A stretch of 64,000 nt of DNA from Streptomyces sp. KMM 9044 (GCF_024701375.2 NZ_CP113912.1:1-64000); one strand, 5' to 3'; positions 18,090 through 26,400 are shown, counted from the stretch's first letter. Notes: generated by a model from the sequence alone, not told the origin. A program made the numbers and translations.

Positions 18090-19053
18090 GTGGCGTCCAG
18101 TATCACCTACACCGCCGTGCTCGATGTCCGCAGGGCGACCGCCGAGCACCTTGCGAGGCTGCTGCGCGGGCACCGCGAACAGCTCGGGACCCGCAGGGGC
18201 ACCCGCGCGCTGGGCGTCTTCCGGCAGGCGGTGCTCGTGCTGCGCCGGTTCGTCGACGGCACCCGGCCGGCCCAACTTGCGCGGGACAACGGCATCTCGG
18301 TGCCGACCGCCTACCGCTACCTGCACGAGGGACTGACCGTCCCGGCCGACCACGCACCCGATCTGTCCACCGTGCTGGAGAGGGCTGCGGCGGCCGGGTA
18401 CACCCACCTCAACCTGGACGGCACGGTCATCCGCACCGACCGCGTGGCCGCCGCCGGCCCCAGCAAGGCCGACCTGTGGTGGTCCGGCAAACACAACATC
18501 ACGGCGGGAACGTGCAGGTCATCGCCGCCCCGGACGGCTGGCCCATCTGGGTCTCCCCGGTCCGTCCGGGCCATGAGCACGACACCACCTGCGCACGGGC
18601 CCACGGTCTGGTCGATGCCCTGGACCAGTTCGCCGCCACTCTGGGTATCCCCACTTTGACCGACCTCGGGACTCTGCTGCTCAATTCGAGGGATGGTCAC
18701 GCACCGCATCCGAGAGGGGCCGGACCGCCTCCTCGCGAGGCCCGTTCCACGCGCCCCGTCGACGGGCCGGCGTCACTCTCCGCAATTGAGCAACAGAGTC
18801 CCTCGGCTATGAGAACGCCGCCGATGGCCTCCGCCATCCCGCCAGGAAGCCCAAGGCAAGCGAACTCACAGAAACACAAAGGACTTTCAACGCCGTCATC
18901 CGCGGCATCCACGGTGTCGCCGAGCGCGCCAACGCCCTGCTGAAGGTCACCTTCAAGGCGCTGCGCAGGGTCAGTCTCGACCCCGCTGCCATCACCAGGA
19001 TCGCCCGGGCCGCCCTCGTCCTGCTCCAGTTCGAACACGGCCGTACCACCTGA
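18090..19053 (+). pseudogene. IS transposase, one frameshift plus MITE insertion
   Basis: Starts GTG 18090 (ASSITYTAVLDVRRATAEHL) and has an HTH (QLARDNGISVPTAYRYLHEG) and the first catalytic region YTHLNLDGTVIRTDRV. A frameshift near 18500 moves coding to GGNVQVIAAPDGWPIWVSPV and HGLVDALDQFAATLGIPTL. At 18670 the MITE enters; if it and one target hexamer are removed, the frame runs on as TLTDLGYENAADGLRHPARK, AERANALLKVTFKALRRVSL and stops at 19053. The fold is of the IS5-like DDE_Tnp_4 type with an HTH_Tnp_4 N-terminus. It is non-functional as sequenced. Confidence 0.85.
18670..18800. mobile_element. MITE family B, copy 2 (131 bp, 6-bp target duplication)
   Basis: Ends are GACTCTGCTGCTCAATTCG and its near-inverse ending AATTGAGCAACAGAGTC. 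The flanking hexamer CCTCGG is duplicated at 18664-18669 and 18801-18806. Interior as in family B (CACGCACCGCATCCGAGAGG). It sits inside the IS transposase gene, and in silico removal restores the reading frame exactly, which confirms the ends. Confidence 0.95.
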
Positions 19054-19100
19054 ACGAAGATCACAAAACGTCACGAACGGTTACCGAGAAGGATTCACTG

Positions 19101-19517
19101 ACACCAAACCGGCACATCGCAGTCCGCACAGACGTCGGCACTACAGCTGCCATGACGGACACCTGACCGGTTGAGAAACCGGTAGTTGTCCTCAGCCAAG
19201 GAAAGCCAAGCACAGCGATGCCAGCAGCCTGACGAGTTGGCGCACGTGTGAATCAGCACCCACTCAGACCTCAGCCATGTCTGGTAACTGCCCGACGACC
19301 CTAGGTATTGCCGACCTTCGGATGGAAGGGTGCTCAAGTGGCACCCCGAGGAACGGAGCGCTTGCGCGAGTACCGCAGGGCTTCCCCTACGGCGGGTTCC
19401 TTTGTACTGCTCCTTCCGTCGTATAGAGAACACGCAGCCTCCGCGAGGCTCTGACCTGCAGAAACTCCTGAACCATCGGTACCTTGAGATGCCTATATCG
19501 GCACTCTAGGATGCCGA
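19101..19517. other. Non-coding stretch before the iterons
   Basis: No ORF with a credible start or product on either strand. The stretch is less GC-rich than its neighbours and probably belongs to the replication control region that follows. Confidence 0.5.
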
Positions 19518-19716
19518 TACATGTCGTCAATGGTCATGTCGTCAATGGTCATCTATGGAACCTCAGAGTTCCCTCGACGCCCACAGCCGACATGGCGCGG
19601 CGCATCACCGGAGGAACCTCAGGGTTCCTCCGGTGACCGTCGGCGACATGTCGGCATGGGTATGTGAAGGAAACACCAGGTTCCCTCGGTTACCCCAGAC
19701 GACATGTCGCCAGTGG
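19518..19716. repeat. Iteron-like array with an exact 56-bp period (candidate origin)
   Basis: Three units, each with a palindromic GGAAC-type box (19557-19572, 19613-19628, 19669-19684) and a CGACATGTCG-type box (19588-19597, 19644-19653, 19700-19709). Both boxes repeat at exactly 56 bases. A fourth CATGTCG at 19535 is also in phase and is the second of two tandem 15-bp repeats (ATGTCGTCAATGGTC, 19521-19550). The middle GGAAC box is extended to a 28-bp palindrome (19607-19634). The array lies directly upstream of the winged-helix pair at 19762, as iterons lie next to rep genes on Streptomyces linear plasmids. It could equally be an operator array for those genes. Confidence 0.8.
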
Positions 19717-19761
19717 TAACGTTGGTGGCGTCCAGAGACAAGCTCAGGTCAGGGGTCGCAA

Positions 19762-20247
19762 GTGCCAAATCGGGAGCGCAGTGGACGCAGCCGTGCGCTG
19801 GTCAACACCGCGACTGGTGAGGTCCACGAGCTGCTGGAACGGGAAGACGAGGCCGCCCGACGTAGGTCCTACACCTTCGGCGGCCGGCACGGCCAGTTCA
19901 GCTTTGAGCGGGTCCTCGCCATGCTCGCGGCCGATTCAGGGATCACCGGTAACGAGTTCCGGTTGTTCTTCTACTGCGGGATCATGACGTACAACGGCAA
20001 GGGCGGCGCCACAGCAGTGGAGGCCGCCGAATACCTCGGGCTAACCCCGCAAGCCACGAGGAGGATGGCGAAGAAGCTGGCCGAGCACAAGATGCTCCTG
20101 GTAGCTGATGTGATCGGTCGAACCATCAAGTACCGGGTGACTCCGCACATCGTCTCCAGTCTCCCCGGACGGGAACAGTCCGAAGAAGCAGCCGCCTACC
20201 ACCTGCCGACACTGCCGGGTCGTCCGGCGCAGCGACGAAGGGCCTGA
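19762..20247 (+). CDS. Winged-helix replicon protein, possible replication initiator (pair 1, first gene)
   Basis: 161 residues, GTG start with AGGGG upstream. The basic N-terminus (NRERSGRSRALVNTATGEV) is followed by a winged-helix domain: VLAMLAADSGITGNEFRLFF, then AVEAAEYLGLTPQATRRMAK as the recognition region and LLVADVIGRTIKYRVTPHIV as the wing. This resembles RepL/MarR-like initiators of actinomycete linear plasmids. The iteron array immediately upstream and the second winged-helix gene two bases downstream support a replication or copy-control role. A transcription repressor of its own operon is the main alternative. A similar pair occurs at 24935-25695. Confidence 0.75.
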   Translation: MPNRERSGRSRALVNTATGEVHELLEREDEAARRRSYTFGGRHGQFSFERVLAMLAADSGITGNEFRLFFYCGIMTYNGKGGATAVEAAEYLGLTPQATRRMAKKLAEHKMLLVADVIGRTIKYRVTPHIVSSLPGREQSEEAAAYHLPTLPGRPAQRRRA

Positions 20248-20249
20248 CC

Positions 20250-20567
20250 ATGGTACGCAACAGCCCATACCCAGAGCTCGAAGCCCTGCAGGTGCGCATA
20301 AGCGATCTGTCACATCTCAAGCAGAACGTGTTGATGACCTACGCAATCCTGGGCGGTTTGGACAACAGCGTCGAGCGCACCGCGGCCGAGCTTGCTGAGC
20401 TGATCGGTGTACCCGCACCCCACTTCTCCCGGGCACGCCGCGAACTGGAAGCAGCCGGCTACCTGGAGTGCACGCACACCATGGGCCAGGTAAAGTTCTT
20501 CCGCCTCGGCGAAGCAGCCACCGCGCGCCAAGTCGTAGTCCCACTGCTGAAACGGCCGACCGGCTGA
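20250..20567 (+). CDS. Winged-helix replicon protein (pair 1, second gene)
   Basis: 105 residues, ATG two bases after the preceding stop, with GAAGGG as ribosome site inside the end of that gene. A compact winged helix: LKQNVLMTYAILGGLDNSVE, AELAELIGVPAPHFSRARRE (recognition helix), LEAAGYLECTHTMGQVKFFR (wing), ending VVVPLLKRPTG. The second gene of the other pair ends VVVPLRRAT, so the two pairs are paralogous. It likely works together with the first gene at the iterons. A strong terminator follows at 20586. Confidence 0.75.
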   Translation: MVRNSPYPELEALQVRISDLSHLKQNVLMTYAILGGLDNSVERTAAELAELIGVPAPHFSRARRELEAAGYLECTHTMGQVKFFRLGEAATARQVVVPLLKRPTG

Positions 20568-20585
20568 GCGAACCACACCAAGCGG

Positions 20586-20623
20586 GAGAGGCACGAGAGG
20601 CACAGGATCCTCTCGTGCCTCTC
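20586..20623. terminator. Hairpin terminator after winged-helix pair 1
   Basis: A perfect 15-bp stem, GAGAGGCACGAGAGG and its inverse, with an eight-base loop, 19 bases past the stop. Confidence 0.85.
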
Positions 20624-21079
20624 CTGTCGCCCGACCCACGCCGTTTCGCAGGGCTCTGCGAAGAAGTGCACGGCCGGCGAGAAGGACAGTGGTCACGCAA
20701 GGGTGGCGGATGATGTCGAGCGCAGTAGCCCGGTCATGTCGGTGCAGACTCAGCCTCGGATCCTCGGGCCTTCGTCCTGCCTCCCGAGCCAGGGCGGAGG
20801 CCCGCTCGCCGCGTGCGCTGTCCGCGCGGCACCGGGAGTGCCACCGCGGCTGTCCGTGTTGGGATGCGCGTGGTTGTGGAGGGGGCAGCGTCCCCGGGCC
20901 TCACCTGTTGCCTGCAAGGACGACCGTTCGGCTGAAGCCCCGCAGAGCCTTTCGCCGCGCAGGCGACCTCCCTTCACCACCGCACCTCTTCTGACCAGCT
21001 CCGTCGCACGCTCGCTGGACGGGGCTGATGTCTCTCCCGCTCCGTGTGACCGTGGCTGACCCGGGTACGTTGCCCGGTC
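20624..21079. other. No supported gene
   Basis: Frames are open in places, but none has a ribosome binding site or protein-like composition on either strand. Confidence 0.5.
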
Positions 21080-21289
21080 ATGGACGGCTACGAGCACATC
21101 GACATCGACCTGGACGAGATTCTCTCCGCGCGGACGGAGACGGCGGAGCGCCTGGCGCTGCTGACGTTGGAGGAGGCTTACGACGTGTTGCGCCTCCTGG
21201 TGACCGTTCCGCAGGAGGGTGGGCCGTTGTCGAGGGATGCGGACCGGTTGGCAAAGGCCATCGCTGTCCGTATCCCATCGGAGAACTGA
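21080..21289 (+). CDS. Small acidic protein, unknown function
   Basis: 69 residues from ATG 21080. The composition is protein-like: an acidic start (GYEHIDIDLDEILSART) and two helices (ERLALLTLEEAYDVLRLLVT, ADRLAKAIAVRI). There is no clear ribosome binding site, so it may be leaderless. Nothing in the neighbourhood suggests a function. Confidence 0.5.
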   Translation: MDGYEHIDIDLDEILSARTETAERLALLTLEEAYDVLRLLVTVPQEGGPLSRDADRLAKAIAVRIPSEN

Positions 21290-21529
21290 CCCCCGGGGCG
21301 GCTTGGGAACCCGCTTTGGCGCCCGAGATGATGCAGGACGAAGAACTCGCTGTTCACGCCGTACATTCGGTTGCGCGCCGCGTCGTCAAACCCTCTTCCG
21401 TCCTCTTGAACTTGGTAGCGATGTCAGTAAAGGCGGAGATCATCGGGTCCGGGGCCGGATGCCCTCCGCGACCGGGCCTGCCCAGCGCCCGGCCGGTGGC
21501 CGCGCGCGAGCAACGAGGGGCCACAGCTG

Positions 21530-21637
21530 ATGGGAGCGATCGCCGCGTACGTCGCGAAGTCCGGGCACAACCCCCTGGCTGTCGAAGCAGCCGTCAAGCA
21601 CGCGGTGCGCCACCCGGACCCGCCGCAGACCAGCTGA
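21530..21637 (+). pseudogene. C-terminal fragment of an unknown protein
   Basis: A short coding-like stretch reading MGAIAAYVAKSGHNPLAVEA and ending HPDPPQTS at TGA 21637. Coding sense extends a little upstream in the same frame (ASNEGPQL) without a start. It is probably the tail of a gene whose front was lost next to the IS3 remnant. Confidence 0.3.
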
Positions 21638-21644
21638 CGGTGTG

Positions 21645-21790
21645 CTCCGACGTGTGCGCCGCGATCCCTGTGAAAGACGTGCCCGGTGCGCATGTGGTCG
21701 GCGACCGACCAGCCGACCACCCGGCGGCTGTACTCGGTCCGCTCGCAGCTGATCACCACGGTCACCGTGTCGTCGGCCACCTGGACTTCA
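21645..21790 (-). pseudogene. IS3-family OrfB fragment
   Basis: A minus-strand piece reading YSRRVVGWSVADHMRTGHV followed by VFHRDRGAHVGAHRQLV. This is the integrase-core region around the second catalytic Asp of IS3 transposases. Only about 50 residues remain. Confidence 0.6.
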
Positions 21791-21808
21791 TCCTCGGTGA
21801 AGCTCTCG

Positions 21809-22627
21809 TCAGCGTCCGGTCGCCGATGATTCCCGCTGGTCTTCCAGCCCCTTGTTGCTCTGTGGGCGCCGGGTGAGCACGAGCGGGCCGGTCTCGGTGA
21901 TGGCAACCGTATGCTCGGAATGAGCAGTGCGTGAGCCGTCGGCCGAGCGGATCGTCCAGCCGTCCGGGTCAAAGACGATCTTGTTGGTGCTGGCGGCGAA
22001 CCAGGGCTCGATCGCGATCGTCAGGCCGGGACGCAGCTTCCAACCGCGTCCAGGGCGACCGTCGTTGGGGATGTGCAGGTCCTCGTGCATCGTCCGGCCG
22101 ATACCGTGACCGCCGAACTCCAGGTTGACCGGGTAGCCGTACTCGGCAGCGACCGCGCCGATGGCCGCCGAGATGTCCCCGAGCCTGTTGCCCGGGTGGG
22201 CGACCTTGATCGCGGCTTCCAGGGCGACCTCGGTGGCCTCGATCAGCCGCAGGTCCTCCTCGGCCGGGGTGCCGACGATGACGGAGCAGGCCGAGTCCGC
22301 GGCCCAGCCATCGATGCCCACCGCCATATCCATGGTCAGCAGGTCCCCGTCGCGCAGCTTGTAACTGTGCGGCAATCCGTGCAGCACAGCATCATTGACC
22401 GAGAGGCACACCACGTTACGGAACGGGCCCTTGCCGAACGAGGGCTCGTAGTCCCAGTAGCAGGACTCCGCGCCGCGCTCCTTGATCCGGCGGCGAGCGT
22501 GATGCTCCAGGTCCAGCAGGTTGACCCCCACTGCGGCGAGGTCAGCGAGCTCAGCCAGCACCTGGCCGACGAACTGTCCAGTGACGTGCATACGCTCGAT
22601 GTCTTTGGGAGATTTGTGCTCGATCAC
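21809..22627 (-). CDS. map: Methionine aminopeptidase, type I
   Basis: 272 residues, GTG start at 22627 with GAGGATC upstream. Metal ligands are visible: Asp in LLTMDMAVG and in GWAADSACSV, His in GGHGIGRTMHED, Glu in IAIEPWF and Glu in HSEHTVAITE. The protein should remove the initiator Met from nascent chains in the cytosol. Streptomyces chromosomes have essential copies, so this is an accessory one. The C-terminal 15 residues beyond VLTRRPQ are non-conserved. It is divergent from an XRE-type regulator across a short operator-like palindrome, and a decayed second MetAP piece lies 430 bases away, suggesting that the pair was once duplicated here. Confidence 0.92.
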   Translation of the reverse strand: MIEHKSPKDIERMHVTGQFVGQVLAELADLAAVGVNLLDLEHHARRRIKERGAESCYWDYEPSFGKGPFRNVVCLSVNDAVLHGLPHSYKLRDGDLLTMDMAVGIDGWAADSACSVIVGTPAEEDLRLIEATEVALEAAIKVAHPGNRLGDISAAIGAVAAEYGYPVNLEFGGHGIGRTMHEDLHIPNDGRPGRGWKLRPGLTIAIEPWFAASTNKIVFDPDGWTIRSADGSRTAHSEHTVAITETGPLVLTRRPQSNKGLEDQRESSATGR

Positions 22628-22658
22628 TGCGATCCTCGATTCCCCAGGGCGACCGACA

Positions 22659-22672
22659 GGTATATTTATACC
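22659..22672. promoter_or_regulatory. Operator-like palindrome between map and XRE gene
   Basis: GGTATATTTATACC, a perfect AT-rich palindrome in very GC-rich DNA, 32 bases before the map start and 50 before the XRE start. It could be a -10 region and binding site for the XRE protein. Confidence 0.5.
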
Positions 22673-22721
22673 AGAGGGTGGAGTGGTTGCCGCCGGACAC
22701 CTGCGGCTCTACCATGTGCGC

Positions 22722-22988
22722 ATGGTTCGCCATCCGCTCGCCCCCGAACAGATCGAGGCGGGCCGACGCCTCGGGGCCGCGTTGCGCTCCGCCCGGGCCG
22801 GACGCAACCCCGTCGAAGTGGCCTTGGCGGCAGAGATCTCGCCGGAGACCCTCCGCAAGATCGAGACCGGCCGGCTGCCGACGCCCGCGTTCGGCACCAT
22901 CGTCCGGCTCAGCGAGGTACTTGGCGTACCACTGGCCGAACTCGCCATCGTCTGGCGCACCGATCCTGCCTTGAGCAAGGCCTCCTAG
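22722..22988 (+). CDS. XRE-family helix-turn-helix regulator
   Basis: 88 residues from ATG 22722 (GTG 22716 also possible). One HTH domain fills most of it: RRLGAALRSARAGRNPVEVA, then LAAEISPETLRKIETGRLPT (recognition helix) and FGTIVRLSEVLGVPLAELAI. Small single-domain regulators of this kind next to a methionine aminopeptidase gene are familiar from Streptomyces chromosomes. It probably binds the palindrome in the shared promoter region. Confidence 0.85.
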   Translation: MVRHPLAPEQIEAGRRLGAALRSARAGRNPVEVALAAEISPETLRKIETGRLPTPAFGTIVRLSEVLGVPLAELAIVWRTDPALSKAS

Positions 22989-23069
22989 CACCAGCCCTTC
23001 GCGGTGCGGCACCGTCGTCGACGCGCCGCACTCGCCATGGGCGCAAGACGGGCGTACACCTCACGGAAG

Positions 23070-23245
23070 CATGAGGATCACTGGATCGTCCTCGGCGGTG
23101 GCGGCGGAGTACTCCGCGTGCGCGGCCGCCATCGATGGTGCGCAGCATCCAACCGTCCGGGACGTGCAGGTTTTCGTCGTAGCCGTCGGTGATGGACATG
23201 AGCTTGAGCGCGAGCACCAGCCCGGGGCGGTAACAGCACGCCGGT
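23070..23245 (-). pseudogene. Methionine aminopeptidase C-terminal remnant
   Basis: Reads LVLALKLMSITDGYDENLHV and PDGWMLRTIDGG, then shifts frame to AAHAEYSAATAEDDPVILML and stops. This matches the tail of MetAP around the last Glu ligands. The rest is gone, replaced by an IS630 remnant. Confidence 0.7.
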
Positions 23246-24050
23246 GCAGGCCTTCCCTCGTGGTATCCGCAGGGCGTTGCACCGCTTCAGGGCCGGTGGC
23301 ATGGCTGTGATGGCGGACGTGCCCCGCAACGGACGGCCACCGAAGGCGGAGCGCGCGGACCTGGACGCGCTGGAGCACATGCTGGACGAGAGCGTGGAGG
23401 TTGGTGCCCCGTCCTGGACGCTGCCCCCGCCGGCAGCATGGCTCGCCCCAGAACGTGGCGTGAGTGTCCACCCGGCACGGCTTTCCGTCCTGCTCAAACG
23501 GGACGGGTCCGGATACAAACGCACCCGCACCAGCGTGCGGCAAAGGCCGACGAAGCCCTCCAGCAGACCGCCCGGGGTCAGATGGAGGTCCTGCGGCTGT
23601 ACGGCTGAGGACCGAAGCCGACGAACTGGACCTGTGCTACCCAGACGAGGCCGGGTTCGCACCGACACTGCCCACCGGATACGCCCGGGCCCGTCGCAGA
23701 GCCCGAGCCGTCGTCTTGCAGGAAGGCACATCCGGGCGTCGCATCAACGCAGTCGGGGCCTTCGCACCGGCGGTCAACCCTGTCTGATCTTCCGCACCAC
23801 CACCGGCAAAGTCACCTCCGACCTGCTCCTGGACTTCATATACACGCAGGTCGCGGATCACCGGTGTTCCCGGCACCGCGGCCATTGCACCCAGACTCCC
23901 CCAGGCACCGGCCGTGCACGATCGTGCTGGACAACACGTCGCCCCACGTCAGCCGGCGCATGAAGGAAGCCCGCTCTACTCGAGAGCCTCGGCATTACCC
24001 TCTTCCACCTGCCGCCCCACAGCCCCGAACCGAACAAGATCGAGTGGGTG
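23244..24050 (+). pseudogene. IS630-family transposase remnant
   Basis: Pieces in several frames: VPRNGRPPKAERADLDALEH and LPPPAAWLAPERGVSVHPAR, then ELDLCYPDEAGFAPTLPTGY (first catalytic Asp region), INAVGAFAPAVNP, IFRTTTGKVTSDLLLDFIYT, TIVLDNTSPHVSRRMKEA (second Asp), and LFHLPPHSPEPNKIEWV (final Glu). At least three frameshifts. After 24050 the sequence runs into low-complexity codons for Val. Confidence 0.82.
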
Positions 24051-24833
24051 GTGGGCGTGGTCGTGGTTGTGGTGGTGCTGTTCGTGGTCCTGGTGCTCGT
24101 CTGGGGGAGTGGGTGCAGCGCGCAGTATCTGCGCGGGCCGGGCGGGGCACGGCTGCTGCGTGGCTCGCAGGATCGCAGTGTGCTGGCGCAGCCGAAATGC
24201 GGCTCTCACCGCCTACGGGTCGGTACATCCTCGGCCCTGGGGGCCTCCGGTGCACCGACGGGGCCCGCAGGTGCTCGGGCGACCGAGACTTGTTGGGAGG
24301 GCTAACGAGCTGCGTGGCTGAGGTCCGCACGGGCTGATGGAGGCATACGTGGCGGGTGATTCGTCGACTGAGGCCGCATCGTGGCGTGCTTTCGTCGGCT
24401 GGGAACGGGGGAGGGAGCGCGGCTTTTTGTCGACCGGAGTGAGGGGGCGACGGATGTCAACGCTTGGTGGGGAGGTGCTGAGGGACGCCTCGCGCGACTC
24501 CCTTTGGGAGCACGGTGTGTGGGTGGGGCCGTCGCAGGTCACAACCTGTCCTGCTGTATAAGAGGGCGCAGCGGAGAAAAGTACCCTGACCTGCAAGAAC
24601 ACCCTTCTGCATCAAGTCCTGACGATCTGGCAGCCGGTTCTGAGCATCGTGCACCCGGTTCCTGAGGGCAGGTCAGGCAGCTCTGGCAACCGTTGTGCCC
24701 ATGTTTCGAGAACCGTGACTACGTCTGCAGGATCTGACCAGATTGACGTCAGGTACATCAGCATGCGTCTCTTCTCCGTAGGGCGGCTCCAGCCGCGGAT
24801 CGATGTCTGGTGGAGCGACACGCCCTGGAAGCG
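24051..24833. other. No supported gene
   Basis: The frame at 24048 starts with a GTGGTGGTG-like low-complexity run (poly-Val), which is not a credible protein. Several loosely similar CCGGTTC/AACCGTT motifs between 24640 and 24720 might be degenerate binding sites ahead of the replicon genes, but I cannot define a unit. Confidence 0.5.
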
Positions 24834-24870
24834 GAGTTCATGAACTCAACGCTCATGTACGTTAGGTTCA
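24834..24870. promoter_or_regulatory. Operator-like region before winged-helix pair 2
   Basis: A perfect 14-bp palindrome GAGTTCATGAACTC (24834-24847), followed by CATGTACGTTAGGT (24854-24867). The second motif recurs as CATGTACGTGAGGT, once in each arm of the large inverted repeat just after the gene pair (25717-25778). Confidence 0.6.
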
Positions 24871-24934
24871 TCTGGTGGGCCCTGAGGGTCGCCGCTCATT
24901 GACGCTGAGACAATGCCCGACTTTGGAGGGCCTC

Positions 24935-25387
24935 TTGGGAGCAGTACGCAGACTGGTCGATGCCGATACCGGCGAGGCCCTCCCATACGCGCCCTACGCC
25001 TTCTCGGGTGAGCACATCCAGGTGGACAAGGTCAGAGTCGAAGCGATCACCGAGAGCAAGGAATTCACCCCGAGCCAGAAGTACATGGTGCTGTGGTGGA
25101 TCGGTGTTTCCCCCCAGGGCATGGCGCCACTGAGGGCGACCGGCGCGGACATCGCCAAGAAGGTCGGGATGACCGCCGACGCCGTCGGCAAGATCAATCG
25201 GAAGCTGCTCAAGCGGCGGATCCTGATTGAGCGGGGGCGCATCGGCAACTACAGGCTCTACCGAGTCAGTCCTTACATTGCCTTCCACGGGACCGGTATT
25301 GAGCAACGGGAAGCGATCAGGACGTGCAACCCGCCGGACATCCCCGGCTTCGACAACACGACCCCTTCACCGTGGGAGGCCCAGTGA
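24935..25387 (+). CDS. Winged-helix replicon protein, possible replication initiator (pair 2, first gene)
   Basis: 150 residues from TTG 24935, chosen for GGAGGG four bases upstream; GTG 24875 in frame has none. The N-terminus VRRLVDADTGEALPYAPYAF aligns with the ALVNTATGEV start of the pair-1 protein. The winged helix follows: FTPSQKYMVLWWIGV, GADIAKKVGMTADAVGKINR (recognition region), ILIERGRIGNYRLYRVSPYI (wing). The tail is Pro-rich. The next gene starts inside its stop codon. The shared motif on both sides of the pair suggests autoregulation or an origin. Confidence 0.72.
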   Translation: MGAVRRLVDADTGEALPYAPYAFSGEHIQVDKVRVEAITESKEFTPSQKYMVLWWIGVSPQGMAPLRATGADIAKKVGMTADAVGKINRKLLKRRILIERGRIGNYRLYRVSPYIAFHGTGIEQREAIRTCNPPDIPGFDNTTPSPWEAQ

Positions 25388-25695
25388 ACAACGACGACAA
25401 GCGCAAGCTTCTGGACGTCCTCCACCGCACAGCAGGCATGACCGCCAACCAGCGCCTGGTCATCATGCTCTACGCGATGCACCCCACCGACCGCGCCGGT
25501 GCCGTCGTGGAGACCGGAGCCAAGCTCGCCGAGCTCGTCGGCATGTCCCCGACCGTGTTCTCCCGCACCCGGCGCCAGGTCGTAGAGGCCGGATGGCTCG
25601 AGGAATCCGAGCGGCTCGCTCACATCAGTTACTACCGGCTCAGTGCGAAGTGCACCGGCGAGGACGTCGTCGTCCCCCTGCGCCGCGCGACCTGA
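25384..25695 (+). CDS. Winged-helix replicon protein (pair 2, second gene)
   Basis: 103 residues, GTG 25384 overlapping the previous stop (GTGA). Winged helix: TANQRLVIMLYAMHPTDRAG, AKLAELVGMSPTVFSRTRRQ (recognition helix), WLEESERLAHISYYRL (wing), ending VVVPLRRAT. It resembles the second gene of pair 1 in length, order and C-terminus. Confidence 0.72.
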   Translation: MNNDDKRKLLDVLHRTAGMTANQRLVIMLYAMHPTDRAGAVVETGAKLAELVGMSPTVFSRTRRQVVEAGWLEESERLAHISYYRLSAKCTGEDVVVPLRRAT

Positions 25696-25716
25696 ACGGC
25701 TCCGAGAAGCAGAACT

Positions 25717-25778
25717 CATGTACGTGAGGTCAATGAGCACCGACCTCAGGGCCGGTGCTCATTGACCTCACGTACATG
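25717..25778. repeat. Perfect 26-bp inverted repeat after winged-helix pair 2
   Basis: Arms 25717-25742 and 25753-25778 are perfect inverses around a ten-base loop. Each arm begins CATGTACGTGAGGTCAATGA. It may serve as terminator, but its outer half repeats the motif found before the gene pair, so it is also a candidate protein-binding or origin site. Confidence 0.85.
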
Positions 25779-26250
25779 ACGGTCCGGCGCCTCCGGGCAT
25801 GGACGGGCGAGCAGGCGCCCCCGGCCGGCGTCAGGTGCTGAGCAGGCAGGGACGGCCTTCCGCGTACTTGAGGCGGGTCGCCGGGGTGGCGGGGCCGGCG
25901 GCGACCCGGCCACGGCCGGAATCTCCGCTCTTGCTTCACCCGCGGCAGACCCAGACACCGAACGGGAGTAACCGCAGGCTGCACATCGACATGTGAGAGC
26001 GAAGCGGTCTATTCGAATATTTCTTCTCATAAGCGACGGGTGGAAAGGGGGTGCGGGCGGCCGATCTCCAAGTCGCCGGCATGGCGGGACCCTTGAGCCT
26101 CTGGCGGGTCGGCAGAAGGGCGCACAGGCGATTCTCGTCCCCGGGGTGGACGTGAGTGCTCCGTAAGTGTGCCGAGTCGGTGTACATGTGCTCGACACTG
26201 GCGGAGTCCGGAGGCACGTACTCGGCGTCGCGTTCTTTGAGCAGACCCGT
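25779..26250. other. No supported gene
   Basis: No convincing ORF on either strand. The last ten bases (26241-26250) are the left copy of a sequence repeated after the first MITE of the cluster. Confidence 0.5.
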
Positions 26251-26390
26251 GACTCTGCTGCTCAATTCGGCGAGCGATCACGTGCCATGCTTTCAGGGCT
26301 CGGCCGCGCCCGGCCTGCCTGCATCTGCGACGCGCTCTGAAGGCCGTATCGGCACGGCGTCATCACGCCGGGTAATTGCGCAGCAGAGTC
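26251..26390. mobile_element. MITE family A, copy 2
   Basis: 140 bp, with only a base or so of difference from the copy at 3912 (for example CGTGCCATGC for CGTGCCGTGC). The flanks share a ten-base direct repeat GCAGACCCGT at 26241-26250 and 26391-26400. Confidence 0.93.
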
Positions 26391-26400
26391 GCAGACCCGT

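Larger units (their letters stand above)
17922..19100 (+). mobile_element. IS element with imperfect 23-bp ends, carrying a MITE
   Basis: The left end CAGTGAGCCTTTCCCAGTAA at 17922 pairs with the right end, whose complement reads CAGTGAATCCTTCTCGGTAA, ending at 19100 (about 17 of 23 positions). Minus the 131-bp MITE and its target copy, the IS is about 1.04 kb. It holds one transposase gene. An inner inverted repeat (GGAGCCTCTGGT and its inverse) lies just before the gene. No obvious target duplication flanks it, and the surrounding IS5-type gene does not resume, so the locus was rearranged. Confidence 0.75.

Noticed and set aside
17922..19100. The IS in this interval considered as the autonomous partner of the MITEs
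   Set aside because: Its ends (CAGTGA...) do not match the MITE ends (GACTCTG...), and it carries a MITE as an insertion.
19101..19500. Searched for tRNA genes here and in other gaps, as sites of integration
   Set aside because: No cloverleaf or GGTTCGAATCC-type arm seen in any gap.
24048..24305. A plus-strand ORF beginning with a run of Val codons that looks like a signal peptide or membrane segment
   Set aside because: It is a GTGGTG low-complexity stretch following a transposase remnant; the rest is not protein-like and there is no ribosome site.
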